NCBI GenBank assembly: GCA_015499985.1
Contig: JAAAUF010001152.1
Span: forward strand, 1 to 10,502
DNA: 10,502 bases
Direction: 5' to 3'
Source of the DNA: Haplosporangium gracile
Taxonomy: Eukaryota > Mortierellomycota > Mortierellomycetes > Mortierellales > Mortierellaceae
Part shown: in pieces, positions 8,174-10,502 of the stretch
Position numbering within the stretch: the stretch's first letter is position 1
How the letters are laid out: every line of letters begins with the position of its first letter
Position numbers and translations under genes: made by a program
The notes under the pieces: model-generated
The model's input: only the letters and a program-made list of their open reading frames with translations
What the model was told of the DNA's origin: nothing
Database searches by the model: none

Positions 8174-9260
8174 TAGTCAGCGTATATTTCCCACATGATC
8201 CCATTGACATAATAGACATGCATGTATGTTTTCTTGGCCTTGCATGCACACACATCACGAGAACAACTTCTCCCACACAAACTCACATACAGACACAGGA
8301 CGGATGTACTGTGCTTTTATACGTCTTCAACCATCCTCCTTTCTCTTTATTTTCTCCCGCGCATTCGCTTTTTTGTGCCCTCTTCTCACTGCACGGCTTT
8401 GACTGGTGTGCGGAAATTAACACGAGTTGGTGAAATAGAGCGCGAGTGGAGGACAAGAGGACACCTTTGTTATATTTCATACAGGCTACAACAAGTCTGC
8501 TGTTTTCTAAGCACTTTTCGAAGAGGAGACGTTTGAAATCCACTCACATACTTTCATACCTAAGAGGACGAAACCTCATGTTAAAGCAAACCATCGATCC
8601 GCACACATCTGTAAATGAGAGTGTGCTGAATTAGTACTCGTACATTGATACAGGGTTTCTGTACAAATAAGGCAAAGAGGGTAAGGTGAAATGAAAAGTG
8701 TAGAGACGTTTTTCTATTTGTTTTCATCCATTTCCTTGGGATCGAATTAACGCAAGCTACTGCATGTGGAGGAAGTGCTCACATGCACCACTCCTTTTTT
8801 TGTTTTTAGTTCGTCTGTTCTTAATGCATTTTGTATTTTGTTCTGAGAAGAATAACAATCTCTCTATTTGAGGGTGGGTTTCATCAAGAAGCAGAAGAGG
8901 GCGAGTTGATCACAAGGTTGAGGTTGTGCATCTGCATCCAATGTACACAAAACGTAAAATCATTGATTCAAACACAAGTAAAGCAGACGCCTTGATCGCC
9001 AACAACAACAAAAGAAGAATCCGTAGGAAGAAAGGAAAGGAAAAAGAAAATAGGATAGTTGGGACGTCGAGAATATCCAATTGGACACTAAAACGCGTTC
9101 ACGCAAGATATCCACAGCAAAAGAGAAAGTTTTTTCAAGGGAGTGATGGTGATTGTTACAGGACACAAAGGTAGTTTCTTTTACAAAGTCTGAGGGTACC
9201 ATCGCAATTAAGAACGTCTCTGGAAAGACAGAGGAGTTGCACCTGTACAACTTGTACACC

Positions 9261-9272
9261 TTTTTTTTTTTT
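9261..9272. repeat. T12 homopolymer run
   Basis: Twelve T residues directly follow a 15-base dyad (TGTACAA-C-TTGTACA, 9244-9258). Confidence 0.85.
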
Positions 9273-9355
9273 CTTTGTTTTTTCCTTTCGTGAATCTTAA
9301 TTGTATTTTTTTATATAGAGTCAAGAAGCAAAAAGGCTTTTTGTACTTCTGCAGG

Positions 9356-9371
9356 AAAAAAAAAAAAAAAA
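9356..9371. repeat. A16 homopolymer run
   Basis: Sixteen consecutive A residues lie in unassigned DNA. No target-site duplication or retroelement sequence is seen beside it, so it is not read as a retroposed tail. Confidence 0.85.
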
Positions 9372-10442
9372 GCGATACCGTTCAATTTGAAGAAATGACC
9401 AAGAGTCGAAAAAATGACTTGTTATCATCTTCTTGTGTTCTCATCACTAATTTGTCCTTTTAAACCCCCCTAACCAGAGACTTGATATTAACAAGGTACG
9501 TTCAAGTCGAGAGGAACAACTTTGTAAATCAGCTCATTTTTCGTTTTGATCTTCGTTTCCAATCAAGTACGATACCGTGGGGTTTATTTATTACGGTTTC
9601 CTCAAAGGAAGCCAGGAACGAACAAGTGGTACAATAATTTGAGAAACTTCCGGAAAAAAAGGAAGGGAGAAACGGGGGGAAATGGGGTTGTCAAACAAAA
9701 AAGTTTGCTGTTGTTGTGGTTGGTTTTTTTTTTGTGTAGAGAAAGAGTATTAGTAGCGGCATCAGAGTGGGGGGAAATTTAAAAAAGGTACTTGTCAAGG
9801 AGTATTTATCAACCGTTTGTTTGGTTGCGTTAGTGTGGTGGGTATGTGGAGAAGAAAATATGAAATCGGGTACTTCTTCATAAGAAACTCTCGAATAGCC
9901 TCCTTCCTTTGTTACTGCACTGCGCTGCCGAGGGACGATCTTTGTCCCGGGGAGTAAAGAAAGTGTTAGCTCATCGCTATTTCTATCATTATCAATCAGT
10001 TCTTTCCATCGGTGTCCTTCCATGTGTTCAACACCTCCTGACCAATAGCTGGATGCAGGTCCTCCTCTCTCCCCCCCTGGGTCCAACGATCGAAAGAATA
10101 AACAAAAACAGGTGACCAGCCAGGTTCAAGGAAATCGCTCAAAGGTACCCCTCTTTCCTCCCGTTGTCTCCTGCATGATCATGCTGTCAAAAATGCAGGC
10201 GTCATTTTAGAGGGAAACATGACAACACGTTGCTTTGTGGAAGGACAGAAAACACGGAGAAATAAGAAGAAGAGAGACAAGAGTGTGGGAAGGATGATAG
10301 CGTATTGCTCGCCTCACTACATACTTATTATTAGGAGAGAGGAGATGGACGTCCCAAGAGAGGATGAGGGTGAGAGTATTGTTTATTAATGAATGTTGTC
10401 ATGCACCAATGCATGAACACAAACACATGTCCACTTTAAACG

Positions 10443-10502
10443 ATGGCAAAGGCGCAACAGCAGCAGCAGTTAGGGCAGGTGGAGCGGGATTTAATAAAAG
10501 CC
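10443..10502 (+). CDS. Possible 5' end of a gene running off the window (Gln-rich N-terminus)
   Basis: An ATG with A at minus 3 and G at plus 4 opens 20 codons that remain open at the window edge. The start is MAKA followed by five Gln (CAA and four CAG codons) and a mixed polar stretch. The context is as good as for the two sure genes. Upstream DNA is purine-rich on this strand, unlike the pyrimidine-rich leaders of those genes. Twenty codons are too few to name a family or rule out chance. Confidence 0.28.
   Translation, partial: MAKAQQQQQLGQVERDLIKA

Larger units (their letters stand above)
7258..10442. other. Long intergenic or unassigned region
   Basis: I recognise no protein family, tRNA, rRNA or transposon in these 3.2 kb. 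The sequence alternates purine- and pyrimidine-rich stretches with homopolymer runs, for example T12 at 9261-9272 and A16 at 9356-9371. Third-position C bias, strong in both identified genes, is absent. Weak candidates are a frame at 7460-8173 that lacks an ATG at its left end, a small membrane-protein frame inside it (7994-8173), and a minus-strand frame at 9691-10023. Pyrimidine-rich sense-strand tracts like that before xanthine dehydrogenase occur at 7904-7985 on the plus strand. On the minus strand they occur at about 10200-10380. These could mark promoters of genes or non-coding transcripts I cannot identify. Confidence 0.5.

Noticed and set aside
8110..8433. 107-codon frame whose first residues (FIAAIDVG) look like the N-terminus of a sugar-kinase or Hsp70-type ATPase
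   Set aside because: It starts with GTG, the similarity ends after about eight residues, and no phosphate or adenosine motifs follow.

Overview
The window is eukaryotic and almost certainly fungal. The main gene is interrupted by three GT-AG introns with fungal-type donors (GTAAGT, GTATGT) and CTAAC or CTGAT branch-point-like motifs. Start codons sit in A-at-minus-3 contexts, promoters are pyrimidine-rich on the sense strand, and intergenic DNA is rich in T and A runs. Coding DNA is strongly C-biased at third positions. The style fits Mucoromycota, perhaps a Mortierella-like fungus, but that placement is impression rather than proof.

Layout. Positions 1-1333 are the upstream region of the main gene: simple repeats, a T18 run, and a nearly G-free pyrimidine tract leading to the start codon. 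Positions 1334-6043 (+) encode a complete four-exon xanthine dehydrogenase of 1344 residues. It has the order 2x[2Fe-2S] / FAD / molybdopterin and every catalytic residue known from the mammalian enzyme. Positions 6044-6498 separate two tail-to-tail genes and hold a poly(A) signal for each. Positions 6499-6846 (-) encode a complete, intronless 115-residue CPYC dithiol glutaredoxin. Its upstream region (to about 7140) carries a CA/TG microsatellite and stress-type motifs. Positions 7141-10442 contain no gene I recognise: a CTGCTG minisatellite, homopolymer runs, short palindromes and a few weak open frames. The most interesting of these is a 59-codon frame with a C-terminal membrane helix at 7994-8173. 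A frame that opens at 10443 and stays open to the window edge could be the 5' end of another gene.

Function. Xanthine dehydrogenase oxidises hypoxanthine and xanthine to urate with NAD+, a cytosolic step of purine catabolism and nitrogen salvage. Glutaredoxin reduces disulfides and glutathionylated proteins with glutathione. Both handle redox chemistry, but nothing beyond adjacency links them and they are transcribed convergently from separate promoters. I found no evidence of a novel multi-gene system, mobile element, CRISPR array or RNA gene. The best leads are the absence of the mammalian switch cysteines in the xanthine dehydrogenase, the ATG-free upstream region of that gene, an intronic hairpin, and the small membrane-anchored candidate.
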